64,000 nucleotides of DNA from Pelecanus crispus (lineage: Eukaryota > Chordata > Aves > Pelecaniformes > Pelecanidae). Below are positions 23,401-36,900 of the stretch, in pieces. Below the pieces are notes generated by a model that saw only the letters and a program-made list of their open reading frames with translations, did not search any database and was not told the origin of the DNA. The DNA lies in contig NC_134651.1 in assembly GCF_030463565.1 (NCBI RefSeq), positions 13,714,734-13,778,733 of the forward strand, read 5' to 3'. Both the position numbers and the translations under genes were made by a program. Each line of letters opens with the position of its first letter. Position 1 is the first letter of the stretch.

Positions 23401-26400
23401 TTAATGCTTGCAATGCAGCACAAAGGTGAACAACTCGCTGTACCCAGTGCTCATCATCACTAATAGGCAGTAATGAAACAGCAGGTTTCCTGCCTTTGGG
23501 TTGGGAGTGTGCACGTTCAGGCAAAATGTGCTGGCTACCCCTCTGGATCGCAGGCAGCAGGGTGCTGTGTCCCTTCATGGCTGTGAATCAATGCTGGCAT
23601 AAGCAGCTCTCCTTTCACTTGGGTATTAGCTGGGTGACACTGTGACAGAGCTTTGCTTAAGCTGTAATAGGGTAGTGTCTTGCAGGAGTGTTTCATCCCA
23701 TGTGCAGGCTCTGCACAACCCTTGCATTTGGGCAACTGCATGCTTTTTCTCTTTCCTCGTACTACATTTTGCTGAAGAATAACTGAACTCCTGCTATGAC
23801 AGGGTTGACAAATCTCATCTGCCTTCACCTTTGGGATAGGAGCCCAAATTTGCCATGTTGGCAGAAAGACCTGAAGCCAAGTAAGGAAAGCCACATGACT
23901 TGGTATAGATCTATTTGCAGAAACAGCCAGTGATACAGCAGGTACTTTCCAAAGACTCAGAGAGTGGCCAGAAATTGTTCTGAGCAGCTTGTGGTGTGCT
24001 CAGAGCAGCCAGTGACTTCTAGAGGAGCAGAACTGGCTCCATACAGGAAGGAAAGGTGGAGGGGAGCCAGGGCAGTGCTTTTTTTTTTTTTTTATTGGCC
24101 TCGGTGAACTCTCCTGTGAGAGGTGGTCACCTTTATGGCTGTGTTGCCTCCCCAGGTAGAAATCGCATGGGGGAGGGTCCCCAGCTGGAGCCAGACACGC
24201 GCAAGGGGACAGCATTAAGACATAGCTATTGCAGGGTGGCCTCATGGGCGGGAGAGCTTTGCAGAGCAGCTCTGCAGGGAGGACACGCTGCCAGCATGGG
24301 ACCTCTCGGCTGCCCCCCAGCACCTCGCTAAGATGATGCTGGTGATGAGGAGGGGAGGGTATTTATCTTGTCTTTGAGGTCTATTCTTTGGTTGCTCTCC
24401 TGTTCTTATACTGCAGTCTCATGAGAAGATGGGATTAGAAGATAGGATCTTTGTAAAACACTGCTTAAGAGCAGCATGTTAAACCATCTTCAGTTCTTTC
24501 TTCCTGGCAGAATCCTGCAGTCTGTTTGTCCCCGCTGCCCTCCTTCATTTTGTCCCCGCTGGATCTCTTTGCTCTATGTCAGAGAGAGGTGGTTGAACCC
24601 ATTCACAGTAATTGCTAAAGACAGCACTTTTCTCTTTTAATCTTCAAAATGGTATAGGTCCCTCAGAGTGGCTGTCATAGGAAGGTATTTGTCTGCTTGG
24701 AGGTCCTTTTAGTGCTGCTTAAAGGATTAAAGTGGAACCAAATAATTTTCTCTTTTTCCTAGATCTCAAAGGACTGGAAGGAGAATATGTGAAGTCTTTC
24801 ATGAGGTCCTTTTTACTATGAGGAGAGAATACCTAATTCATAGGATCTTGTTCAACTTCAACTTCCAAAAACACTGAAGAAATTAAAGAAGCAAGTTCTC
24901 AGTAGCTCATCTGTTCAGAGATGTTTAGGGTGTTCATGGTACATGTTATAAGTATAATCCCCGGCTGATTTGCATGGTACCTTCTGCTACAAGCTAACTT
25001 GCAATGGTTCCTCTCAACAAACACAAGGATTTCTGGCCTGATACAATGCAGAAGGGCTCAGTTTCAATTTTGGGAAAAATAAAACTTTTTGATGTCCAAC
25101 AAGTGGCCAAAGAGTATTGAACCCTTATAAAAAAAGTCCATAAGTGTCAGAAAGCATGGGGGAGGAAGGAGGGTCTTAGCTGAGGAAGAAATCAAGGAAA
25201 CTTGGTGCTTAATTTGGTGCCTGGCTCTAAGCTAGTTATGCACTTATGCGAAAACCTTCATAGGAATTTGGGTGTTGTGGTGGGACCCAATGGTTACAAT
25301 GCCATTCAAATTTTGATTTCTGTTTAATTTAAAATTTTGTAGCCCATGATCAAAACTGAAATAATCAGAAGGAAAATGTTTCACTATAATAGGTTTCTGA
25401 GGTCTGTTTGACTAGGTCTGCTGATAATAGATAGATAATATCCTTCTATCTGCTTAGACAGCTTCATGAAAACATTTGCATCTGTTCCTAGGGCTTACTT
25501 GGGAGTTTTTGGTGCCTGTTTGTAATCACTGCTGTGTAGCAGACTATCTCCCAACAGGATTTTGCTTCTGAGTCATCTCCAATCAGGTGTTTGAATGCCA
25601 CAGGTGGCCTGATGTGATAAATACTGATGCAAGGGGAATTTGGTTAGTGCATGGAGCTATAAAGAGAAGAGCCACCTCCAAGAGTGAGAAGGGGGAAACC
25701 CTACCGTAAGTGATCAGGGGTTCAACAGGCTCTTTGCAACATAAAAATAAGCCTGTTTACAAAACCTTGCCCTGGGAGGTTCAATGCCTGTCTAGTTTAG
25801 TAGTGTTGATCTGGACCTAAGTCAATGCATGCTGAAAAAATGCATAGAAAGAAGCTTGCAGTGTGTTGGTGAGCTGGATGCTGCAAGCAGCAGCTGCTCA
25901 GCTGCAGGCTTGCCAGTTATCTGCCTCTAAACTCCGAAGTAGGAGCCAGGGCTGGTGGGGCAAAATGGTGAGATTGCTCTGCTTGCTGTCAGTGGGATCT
26001 CTGAGGTGGCTGTGACAGCTGTGAAATCATAGGTCAGCTGGCTCTGGGAGTTAACATGGGCATTAGGTGTTCAAATATTACAGGATTAAAAATCTTAATG
26101 TTAAACAACAAAATTCCTTTACATTGTCTTCCAAGTTTGGTTGTTCATATTTGTGAATTTTCCTCTTAAAAAAAAAAAACAGGCTGGAAACATCATTCCT
26201 GGTTTTGATGGAACAGGAGACTCTGATGTATTCATAGCACTCCAGGAGCTACTGCTTTAAGATAATCACAAGCAAAAATCATAAATCACATTAGGTGTGT
26301 CAATGTATTGATAAAATCATAGGGAGCCAGCCCTGTAATTTCTTAGCACCAGGCATAGTTGCAAAAGTGAAGATCCTGCGAGCACTTCAGGTAGCATTCC

Positions 26401-29400
26401 CTTACACACCAGAAGCGTTTCTGATAAACAGTTCACTTGTTCCTGTCTTCCAGGACTGTAATCTGCTTTTACTTCTTTGTTCTTCATCTGTCCTGTCTTG
26501 CAGCTATTTTGTGACACAGTGAAAGGTTTTTGCAAGTGCTCTTATTTTTGAGAGGAGGATTCTCTGCCCTTGGGCTTAGCAATAGCTGGCCTGCCACAGA
26601 GTTGCTACGTGCTGAAAAATGCAGCCAGCATGGTATTTAGCAGAAGACTTCACTTTCCCATAGGAGTATCACTGGTGGCAGGGATGGGGAATGTAAGTTA
26701 TTGTTTATCATCCAAAACGCATCAGATTTAGCAGGTTGGCTGTGGGGGTAACAAGTGGGAGCTTCAAGCGAATTCATATTACAGGAATCTGCACCTAACA
26801 TCTGCTTTGCTGGTGTTTCTGTTTTGCATTTTAATTATTTACTGAAACACAGGATGTTGCTGTTTACAGTTTCCTGCTTCTAAAGAGTTCTGGGGACTTT
26901 CTGCATTATCGTGATGATGTATTTCATATTTTTGTAAAATTCAAGCTTCTTGAGAGAATTTGAGAGAGGGACTTTGTAAGTCCCCTGAGCAGTTCATGGA
27001 GAAAAGAATTTGAGTAACTGAAGACTGAAGCAGCTTTCCTAAGAGAGGTGCCTTAGGGAGCCAAGAGTCTTACCTGGCTCAACTCAAAATGTCATGAGTC
27101 TTTTGTGGTAGACAGTCTGAGACCTTCCTGTCCTAAAAAAGAAGCATGTATTTCATGTTCTCTGTCTGGGGAAGCTGTCCCTCTCCTCTCCGACTATATT
27201 TATATGACTAAATGCCCTGCCATGCATAGTATCCCAGGGCTGAAAATTAGTGTGGGTTGCACGATTTCTCTTGCTTTGTTTCCTCCCCTGTTGGGGGCCA
27301 TATTGAGGCCCGTGCGGGATGTCCCCTTGCCAGCCTCTCTGTGCCGCCTCCTCACGGCAGCCGAATTTGGGGAATGCCTGTCCTATATGAACTGGGACAG
27401 CAGCAACTTGGTGCCTGCTGCTGAGTGTGCAGGGGTGCTCAGTGCCTTACCTGGGGTTGTAGCTGCAGCACAGCAAGCACTTGGGCAAACAAACCCCAGG
27501 AGCTGCTGGGAAGACCGCGGCAGAGAGGGGATCCGATTCCTTCACATGTCAAAAAGGCTCAAATATCAGTAAATTTAAAAGAAAGTCTGTTCTTGGCAGA
27601 GCGTGTTAGTGTCCTGGGGAACATAGGCCCTTAATGCTACTGATGGTGATATAGTGCAAGCAGGGAAAGGGCTGCTTGCAGGAAACCTGTGCCAGGCTTT
27701 AAACAGAGCTCAGAGCTTGCTGCAGGGCTGCAACCCCAGCATGAGCAACTGGGGCTGCAAGCACAGCCAGAAAAGCCCATGCTGTTGCAAGCCTTTGCCA
27801 TGCCACAGAGCCTGGGTAGTCCTGTTGGTTTGGTCCAGAAAAGCACATTCCATTCAGTGGATGCAGTTGTAGCGGAGGTGGGAGGGAGATGAATCCTGCA
27901 TCTCTCATTTTGTTTGTCTCTGGAGGGTTTTGGGTGGCATTGGTGTTCGGGAAAGGTTTGGAGGGGATTGAAACTTCCTTAACCAGGGAGAACAGAAGCA
28001 GAAGCCCCTTACTCTCTCTCTTGCTAGCTGGAAACACCCCAGAAATGGTGTTTGGTGCAGGAGGGTGAGTACATGTGCTCAGTTTAGCCCATTGCTAAGA
28101 CCAGACCTGACAGCACAGCCCCCTGAGCACCTCAGTCCTGACCCACAAATCTACACCCAGCATCTTTACCTCAGGGATATGGAGGGCAGTCAGACGCCTG
28201 GAGATTTGAGCTGGCCTTACCTGGTTTTCTGAAGTCCACAGTCACATGCTGCAAAAGTCTCCTCTTCCTCCAGTGAGCCTTGCAGCAACAGGCTGAATGA
28301 GGCACGCACATCTCATGGTCAGGAGTGGCTGTGTGCTGCACCAAGTGTTTACAGCCTCTGTGGATCTGCATTGGAAGGGCTCCATGTAATTCAATGCTTG
28401 AAATGACCTATTATCTGCTCGGCTGGGTGCTATCTGTATACCATGTAAATCAGCAGTGTGAGAGTTCCTCAGGTGATGCCTCGTCCCTGCGCTCCCTGGG
28501 AGAAGCACTGAGCCTGATTTCATCTTTGCAGGCATGAGCATTGCGTATGAGATGTTGTTGGGTTCTGACTGTGTCTTTTAAAACAGGTACAAACTACTGT
28601 GGTTTTTGGTTTTTTTTTTTTTTCCTTTTTTAACCCTGTTACTCTTTGGGAGAAATACTGCTCTGGCTTTGGTCCCTAGACTGCAACAGTTGCTCTTTGC
28701 ATGATGTAATCTCGTTTTTATTGTGCTAAAAAGCAAGCCAGTCAGGAACCCAAAGAGATCTCCCCAGCAGCTACCCAGCACAGTGTGTGTCCCTGGTTTG
28801 GGGGACTGGCCATGCTAATGGTGAATCCTTTATCTGGGGGTTTCTCTCATGTCTGCTTGGCGATGTGCTGCATGCAGCTGGCACTTGCTCTGATGGTGCA
28901 CAGTCCTTAGGAAGAGATGAGCTCAGGACCTTTGGTGCCGGACTGGACTGTAGGAAGCTCAGCCTAGACCATGCTGAACTCGCCCATGCTACATAAAACT
29001 AGAGGTTCGGCTCAACAGAGCTCACAGTCATTTCCTCTCCAGATAGCCCAGAGCTCAGGCCAGGGCCACATCTGAAAAATGTGCTTGTATGTAGATAAGG
29101 GATAATACACAAACCAGACCTTGAACCCAGGCCAGACCAGCTGTGTGGATGCAGCCGAGGTCTTTCCTTGCTCCTATACCGTGGCTGCAAGTGGAACTTT
29201 TCTGTTGGTGCCTTATTTCTTTTTTTTCCCTAGCTCTGGCCTCTTTTAGAGGCTCGTAGTATCTATGAGAGCCAGTTCCTGACACCCCCACTGTCTTTCT
29301 GAAGCTCTGATGCGCTTGGCTGAATTATTTTACCATCTGTAATAAATAAAGTAATTTCTTACTCTGTGTTGTGGTCTCTGTATTGGTGTGATGGAGGTAG

Positions 29401-31131
29401 ACTAGTGAAACTTGAGAGATGCTGGTTGCACTCAACACTGCAAAATTTCAGCAGATAATAGTTAAAAGAAGGAAAACCCAGGCGTCCTCATTTCCTGTGG
29501 GAAATACTGAAAGCAAGCTCCTTGTAAAAAATGAACAGCGATGAACTGCTGTAGATATTGTTACTGGGTGAATGCTCTGCTCACAGGAAAAATACTGATG
29601 AGCAAAGCTTGAAACGGGGAATTTGATTCAGCAAGCCTCAGGAAGGTCAGATTTCTGGCCATCGCCTCTTCAGAACTATTCAATTTTCTTTATTATGTAC
29701 CTAAAATCACTACAGAACAGTAGTGATGAAGGCCTGTAATAGCTGTATTTTGTCATGACTGTCATCTCTTGAAAATGACCTCACCCACTGTCATTTCTGG
29801 GGCTGTGGCTTTCTTTTCTTTTAATATTCCCTCATACTGCAGAGATCTGGATAACTGAACTGGAAAGGATGTGGTTAGCTGCTTTAAGCATTTAACACCT
29901 GCCTTTCCCTGCCCCCCTCCCCCAAAATGGTGAGGGATCCCCCCATACTATGCAGCAGAATGCAACAGCAGAGATCTTCCGAGGCTCCTTATTCCCTGGC
30001 AGCTTGTGGACGTGCCCCCAGGCACCTCCTGCAAACCATTACTGATGATGTATGAGTGGGTCACGGGGTGATTTTGGGATGGGCAGTCCCCCCAGAGGCC
30101 CAAAAGATGGTCCGTGTTGTCTTTAATTGGAGCTGCAGCTGGGCAGCAGAGGTTGGTGTGTGGCAGAGGGGATGGAAGCAGCACCAACCCGGGAGACCTC
30201 TCCGCAGAGATCTGTGCTTGCCTGCTCCTGCACCCAGGGGAGGAGGCATCACTCTGTTTGTCCTGCTGTAAAACTATCAGGGCTGGGTAGCTGACTGCGA
30301 AAAGTCTTGTGTTGCAGTAAACTTTGAAAGGTAGACCCAAATGCATGTTCAGCTGGGTATCTAAAACTGAGCAAATCATATCTATTGCTTAGATTGAAGG
30401 GATTTTTTTTTTTTAAATGGACCTGAAAATGTTTTGTGGCTTCTGAACAGTTTGCCTGTAAAGTTTATCTTACAATACTTATTTTTGGACTTGGCTTAAA
30501 AATACGTCAGAATTTTGAGGGCTGGGCCTGGATTTTCCGCTTGTGTTGCTTTTGAGAAGACTTTCTCACTTACTGCAGTAAAAGCTCTCACCTCTGCCCA
30601 GCAGCTCTGACCTTTCCCTCTCTGGATGGGCACTGCTTTTAACCATCACTGTGAATAGGTTTGGGGAAGGGATTGACTGGAAAAATTAGTTACAACATAA
30701 TACAATTGCAACTGCTTTTTAATTGGTTTTGGGTTTAATGCTTTGTAAAAATGGATGGAGATTTAGATTTTCTTTTATTACTTAAATTTGGAAAGTCTCG
30801 GGACCATGTTTCCCTGGAGGTGTACTGACGGTCAACAGGTCTCTGTGTGCTTTACAAATTTGGTGGCACTGCTATATTGGAGGAATGGAAGGGCAAAGAC
30901 GGACAGGCCACCCAGGGGCCAGGGCTTGAGCTGGGTGTCCTGAGCCCCAGGCTTGTGCTCTAACTCTGGGCTTCCTAGCGCGGGTTGCTCAGGCTCCTGG
31001 CTGTTTTTTCTGGAGGTTACAAGGGCTCTGTACCCCAGACTAGAAAGCACCAACTGCAGTGGGTGGGTGGAGGAATTGCTGTGGCAGTGCTTTCACCTTG
31101 ACCAGAGCTTCATCTCTCTGGGCCCCTGCTG

Positions 31132-31255
31132 AGAAAGGGAGTGGGTGTCAGGGCTGAGCAGAAGGGGAGGGGTTGTCCGCGGCTGGGTGAGGAGGTAGTT
31201 TCCAAGGGTGGGCGAGGAGGGTGGAGAAGGGGGTGTCCAAGGTTGAGTGGGAGAT
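31132..31255. repeat. Degenerate GC-rich minisatellite
   Basis: About four imperfect units of roughly 25-35 bp follow each other, with the pattern AAGGG-GGGTGTCC-AAGG-TGAGTGAGGAG. Examples are GGGTTGTCCGCGGCTGGGTG and, later, GGGGTGTCCAAGGTTGAGTG. Units differ by substitutions and indels. It sits in intron 1, and a poly-A run follows at 31308-31320. Confidence 0.5.
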
Positions 31256-33757
31256 AAGACAGAGGTCTGGGAAAGTTCACAAGATGCTGAAGGAATCCTT
31301 GGAGGGGAAAAAAAAAAAAATTAGGGGTGGCTTTGCTCCAACAATTAGGGGACAGTTCCTCTAGTGCTGGTGGACTGTTTAGCTGCCTGAAGCCCTGAGG
31401 ACAAAGAAATGCCTCTATTATGTAGAAGTGGTCACAGTTGTGAGGCTGATAACAATGACATGTAGATAGCAGATGTGATGAGATGCAGATAGGAGATGTG
31501 GTGGGTTCCTGAGCTGCAGGAGTTGCTTATAGCATTCTGAACCATTCTGCCTCCAGAAGCCATTCCCAGCAGTTTGCAGGGAGCAGGCCATACAGTGCCC
31601 AATCTGGGAACACCTTGGCACGGTAGCATGGGAATGCAGCGGGAGCCTTTTTCTCCCAAAGGAGCTCTGTTGCCAGCGCTGGAGCAGGGCACTGGCATGG
31701 GGCCCAGGGCTGTGCTGATATAATGTGCTTTGAGGGGCCGCCACAAAGCTGCAAATGTTGCATCCACCGTGGGCATAGACTTACTCAAGATGACTCTAAC
31801 TGAAAGATGATGATGAATGGAAAAAAATCCCCCTTGTGTTTTTAAGCATAGTGAATTAGGAGGATCATTCTGTGCAGCCAGTTTCACTTTCTTTGATACA
31901 GGTCAGTCTTGCCCGCACACTGAAGGCTCGAGTAAAGAGCAACCAGAAAGCAGAACCACCCCTTCCTACCCGTTTCCATTCTGCTCACACGTATATGCTT
32001 CCAAAAGAGAAATTTAAATCACAGAGAGATCGGGATGCGCTGTTACAGTAGACTCTAGCAGAACACAGAGTTTAAATAAGCCATGTAATCAGCGTTCCTC
32101 TGAGACAGAATTGCTTTAATTCCTCTACATGACATATCTCACAGTTGAAACAGGACGTGCACAATACAAGCGTCATTTGCCTACAGAAAAGGAAGAAGCT
32201 AATAGTCCTCTCTAGGCTGTCCTTAATGGATGTGGTAGGACACCAGCAGTGTCACAGAGCCCTTTTCCCCTCCCCATAACCCATACTGCTGTCCACATGT
32301 TTTTCAGTGACATTGCAGATCGGATCTGGGAAAAAAGAACGGACAGTTGAACCATGGGTGAAAGTTATATTCTGTCTCAAAAAAATTCTGTTTGTTGGTG
32401 TTTGTTATTCCTTACATTTGCCCTTCCAAACCCGTGCATCCATCACTCTTCTTCTAGAGATATTTTATAGGACTAACACATAGGAGCAGTGTTATATGGG
32501 AGGAAAATCTAAAGGATTTAAAGAAGTTGCTGAAAGTCTAGATTTTAAAAAGCGAAATCTGAAAGCTGGACTGGAAATCTAAAGGATAGTAAATATTTGT
32601 AAGTGCAGTTCGGCAGGACCTGCCTCTGCTGGGATGGGAGTCTGTCTCTCTTGGGTGATTGTGAGCCAAGACCTTGCAATATGGCATGAGGCAGAGAAAG
32701 AAATGGGAAAATGCGTAGTACAGTGCAGTTCATGCTGGGAATAGGGGCTGCTTGTTGATGAAGTAAATACAGAAAGAGGCATAGATAGCGGTGCAATACA
32801 GATCCCTGAAATTCAACAGCAATCTCCTCTTTGAGGGGGGTGAGAGCTTGCCTGTCTACCCATGGGCTTTCATTTTGACCCCCCTGTTTACAGCAATGAA
32901 CCTGTTTGGTTACCAAAGGTCTCTAACAGGTGCTTCCAGGGTGTGCTTTGCCAGCTGAGGGTGGCTGATGGGCCGTGGGGGACAAGCGCTCTCCACGCTT
33001 TGGGGAATTCCAGATGACACTGCCTGCCAGGCGCACGCTTGTCCTGTGCTGCCAGACCCTGCTTCCTTCTCCTCTTGCACAGCTGTGAGCTTCATTAGGT
33101 AGCGATGTCTACAAATCACTGCAGTGTTAAAATGCAGAGCCGGGGGAATTCCAGCAGGACAAGGGCTGCCAAGTTCTTCGAGTTTTAACAGTGCGGTCCG
33201 AAAAGGAGCCCCCTCCCCACTCAAGAACTAAAAATACAATTAACACCAAGATTCAGGCAATTAAGTGTAATGCTCATGAACTTTAAATCATTTGTTTACC
33301 ATTGCTTTTGATGTACTTCAAGGTGTAACCAGAGAAGGCAGGGACCAGCATGTGGATTGGGATTGCTAGAGCTGAGGCTGCCGACTTCTCTGCTGTGATT
33401 TACTTCTCTATCTGGAGCACATCCCATAATGGTTGATGGCTAATACATTAATCTGTGTATGAATTAAGGGCTGTTAAGTGGTTAACTGCTGTAAGTATTC
33501 AGGAAGAAAGATTAGTTTTCAGTCTGGGCATCTGGGTTTGAATTCTACTTCCAGACTGAAGTCTGAGTGTGGCTTAAAGCATTTCTGCAGCCTTGATGTT
33601 CATTCCTGGGCATCAGAATTTTGGTGCCTGAAGATAAACGAAGTTTGGGGGTTTCTTGCTCTAGGAAGTGTAGTGCATGCTCTACCTGAAGAAATTAAGG
33701 CCTTTTTGAATTTCTCTATCTAGACGCCCAAATTCACTAGTTCCTTTTTGAGTAGCA

Positions 33758-33955
33758 CCAGACTGGCACTCAGGTGACCAAGGTTGTATTTCTGGCTGCA
33801 CAACTGGCTTGCTGAGTAACAATGAGTAATCCTGTGACCTCCTGGTGCCTTAGTTTTCCCACAGGTAAAAGGGGAGTAATTACACTGTCTTCCTTTGTAG
33901 AGCACTTTGAGAGCTATGAATAAAATGAGCCATATTAGATATCATTATTTAGACA
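33758..33955 (+). repeat. MIR-like CORE-SINE (ancient), in TP63 intron 1
   Basis: The segment reads like a diverged MIR/amniote CORE-SINE. CACCAGACTGGCACTC is followed by a GGTTGTATTTCTGGCT box-B-like part. The core follows with TGTGACCTCCTGGTGCCTTA and GTTTTCCCACAGGTAAAAGG, then a GAGCACTTTGAGAGCTATGA tail ending in ATTATTT. The tail resembles the CGCTTTGAGATCTATGAA type I recall from amniote MIR relatives. Insertion predates modern birds if correct. A second tRNA-like head (AGTGGTTAA ... GGGTTTGAATTC) at 33478-33544 may be part of the same or another old SINE. Confidence 0.65.
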
Positions 33956-36900
33956 TTTTTAATTATTATTTGGGTTCATTTGTGTAATGTGGAAGTGCTT
34001 TCCTCATAAGAGTAGATTTTCTTCTCTTTGCATCAAAGTTTCCTAAGCATTCCGGTAGCAGGTCCTTCAGAGGAATATATCTCACGAAAAAACAGCAAAA
34101 TCTGTAGCTTACAAAGAAAGACTTCTCTGGCCCCATCTGCTTGTCCACTGACCGAGGACTACAGACCCAGTGATAGAAAACTGTACATCATTGATAGACA
34201 TTTGGTGGGGAGAAGCAGAAATCAACATCGTCTAACTTCGGCAACAAGCAGAAAAAAAAGCTCCAAATCATTTCGCATGTCCCTACTGTGAAAGATTTCT
34301 TCTCACAAAATTTTACACTATGGCTTTACACCAATATCAAGCCATGAAATTCAGCATCTATAAACCACACTGATAGTTTCTGAGAGGTTGCACACCATGC
34401 AGGAGAAACACAAACCACCCCAGAAGCTCCAGCTTCCAAGGGAAGCTAAGGAGAACTGGAGGTGCTTGGATCTCTTGAAACCCAACACAGCAGCTTCACT
34501 GAGATACCTTATTCATTTCTAGTTTCCCCATAAACTCTACTATTAACCCAGGGGCAGTTCAGAGTGTTGAAGCTCCAAGCCTGTTTTGGATGAAAACCCA
34601 AAGCAAACTATGCTGTCTCTTGGTTGTGAGTCTTTCTTACTTTTGGAAGGAGGTTGATGGACTCAGGCATACACCCCAGTGGTGCTTGAGCTGCACCCTG
34701 CATCAGATCTGACTCTGTATCAGTGAAAGCAGGTGGCACCAGCCTTTAAGATTAAAGCAACAGAGGAGGGGCTGTGCATGCTCCATATCAAACCTAGGTC
34801 TTGCTTTCCTCAGGAGCTTGTGTCTTTTTCCCCCCACGGTAAGTCAACCCTTGGTGTTTTGGGTTTAGCTCTTTGTAAGAAATGTTGTTTGCAGTGAAAG
34901 GTGGCTATTCGGGTGAGAAATGTTGCTGCATTGCAATAGGTGAGTTTAATAGTGTTCTGTCATTGTTTTCTGGTGTGGAAAGTGGTTTGGGGTTTTTTGT
35001 TTTATTTTGTTGCTTTTCTTTAATATCTTTGATGTGAAGGTAGGAAGGGGGAAAATGTGGTGGAGAGTGGAAGCAAGTGCTTAGAGTGAGATAGTGGGGG
35101 CAGAAATGTCTTCTCTCTGGTTTGCCACCAATTTATGTTGTGCTGGGCCAAGAAGTCAGGGCTTTGTTTCCACCTGTGTTGGGACCCTTGGCTCCAGGGA
35201 AAGATAATAGCAGTGCAGATGGGCTAAGGCTTATGAAAGGCAAATGCTGTGCTTGCCAGGGCTGTTTTGTTTGGTTCTTGGGTTTTGGTGGGGTGGGTTT
35301 TGCTTTGGGGTGGCTTTTTTTGTGTGTGTGAAGTTTAACATTCCTAGCCTTCTAGGAGACTCTGAAATTGAATGCTGTGTGGGTACAGCTAGAGGGGCAT
35401 GGTGGTCTCATTGCAATATTTTGTAGAGATCTCACTCTTAAGTGTGATGGCAAACCAAGTCAGCTGGGATGCAGTCCCACTGTGGTGGGCTGTAACACAG
35501 CACTTCTGGGGAAATGATCAGGAGGCAACAGAACAATCAGTGTGCACAAGGCTTCAGCCCACAGAGTGAACCTGGAAAAGTGCTTACACCTGGAGTCTGG
35601 GCTGCTCTTGATTTAGCAAAATAAATAGGATGGAGCTGAGATAGACCTCAGTGGGAGTGTGTTGCTGAAACCTGTCCTGGGATTCAGTGGTTCAGAAGCA
35701 GTGTCCCAGAGCTGTGCCAGGAAACCCTGTGCTCTTGGTGAGGTGCTGCTTCTCAGAGAAGATTTAACCTGCTATTTCTGTTAATTAATAATCCCTTGGT
35801 GGTTTTTAAAGAAGGGGCTTGTGGGTGCAATATCCTTTTCAGCTTGTAGTTTGATGGCGGCTGTAAATTCCTCTATAGTTCCAGCCTGGTGCAGTTAGTG
35901 CTCTCTTGTAGCAAGCTGCCTGCCAACTATTCCAGTAATTAATGCAGGGAATTAGCTTGTAGACTTAAAGCAGAGGGCAAGCTAGACAAGGCTTACTCCA
36001 TACTCCTGTCGTAGTCAGTAATTTGGTATAACAGGCTGTGTTATCTCCTATGATACACTTTGGGATAAGTGGTTGTGGGTAAAAGGGATGTTGTTTAAAT
36101 GTCTGTTAATAAAAAAAAAAAGCAGCTGGTAGGAGCAATTTGAACAATGCAAACTCCTGCTATCTTGTGATTAACTTTAGGCACTTGGGGATTATTTTAC
36201 TGAAGATAGAGCGTTTGCTGATGTGGGAAAAGACAATTAACTAGAGTAGTGAATTTCATGCATAGATCTTGCATAGGCTTTAGCTGTTATTTTCTTGTGG
36301 AAGAGCAAATTTGGGCACTTAGGTATGCTGTTTGGTAGACAGAGGCTGCTCTTCTCTTTTGAAGGCTGTTTGTTAAGGAAAATGGAACTAGGTTTAGATT
36401 TTATTAAAATCACAGGGAATGAGACAGTTTAGCTTGCTTGAAGCTTTGTGCTGAACCAAAGTTGGTTTTCTTGCAGCTTGACAACTCTTTCCCACCTGAG
36501 AGCTGGATGCACCAAACTAAGTAAAAAGCAATGCTCACTACTGTAATGCTATAGCCTTCTCACAGGTGCCTTGCCAAGGTTGGTCGTCTAATCCTGCACC
36601 CTCCTTTGCTACCCATACAGCTCTATCTCCAAAGGTGTTGCAAAGAGTGTTGAAGGAGTCTCTTAAATTTTACTTCTGTGAAAGCATTAACCAGGGAACT
36701 TCTTTTGCTTGGTATAGGGAAACGTGCCTTTTTGGCCATCACGTAAAATCTGATAATGCTTTTCTTAGAAAGAGTAAGCCAGCAGCTTGGCTAGATACAG
36801 GGATAAAGATGACACAGCTGGAAAATGCATCTTTCTCGAGAAACTTGGAGTTGTGTTTAGTAAAGGGATGCACCGGTTGTGTCTTTAACTGGTGTGACTC

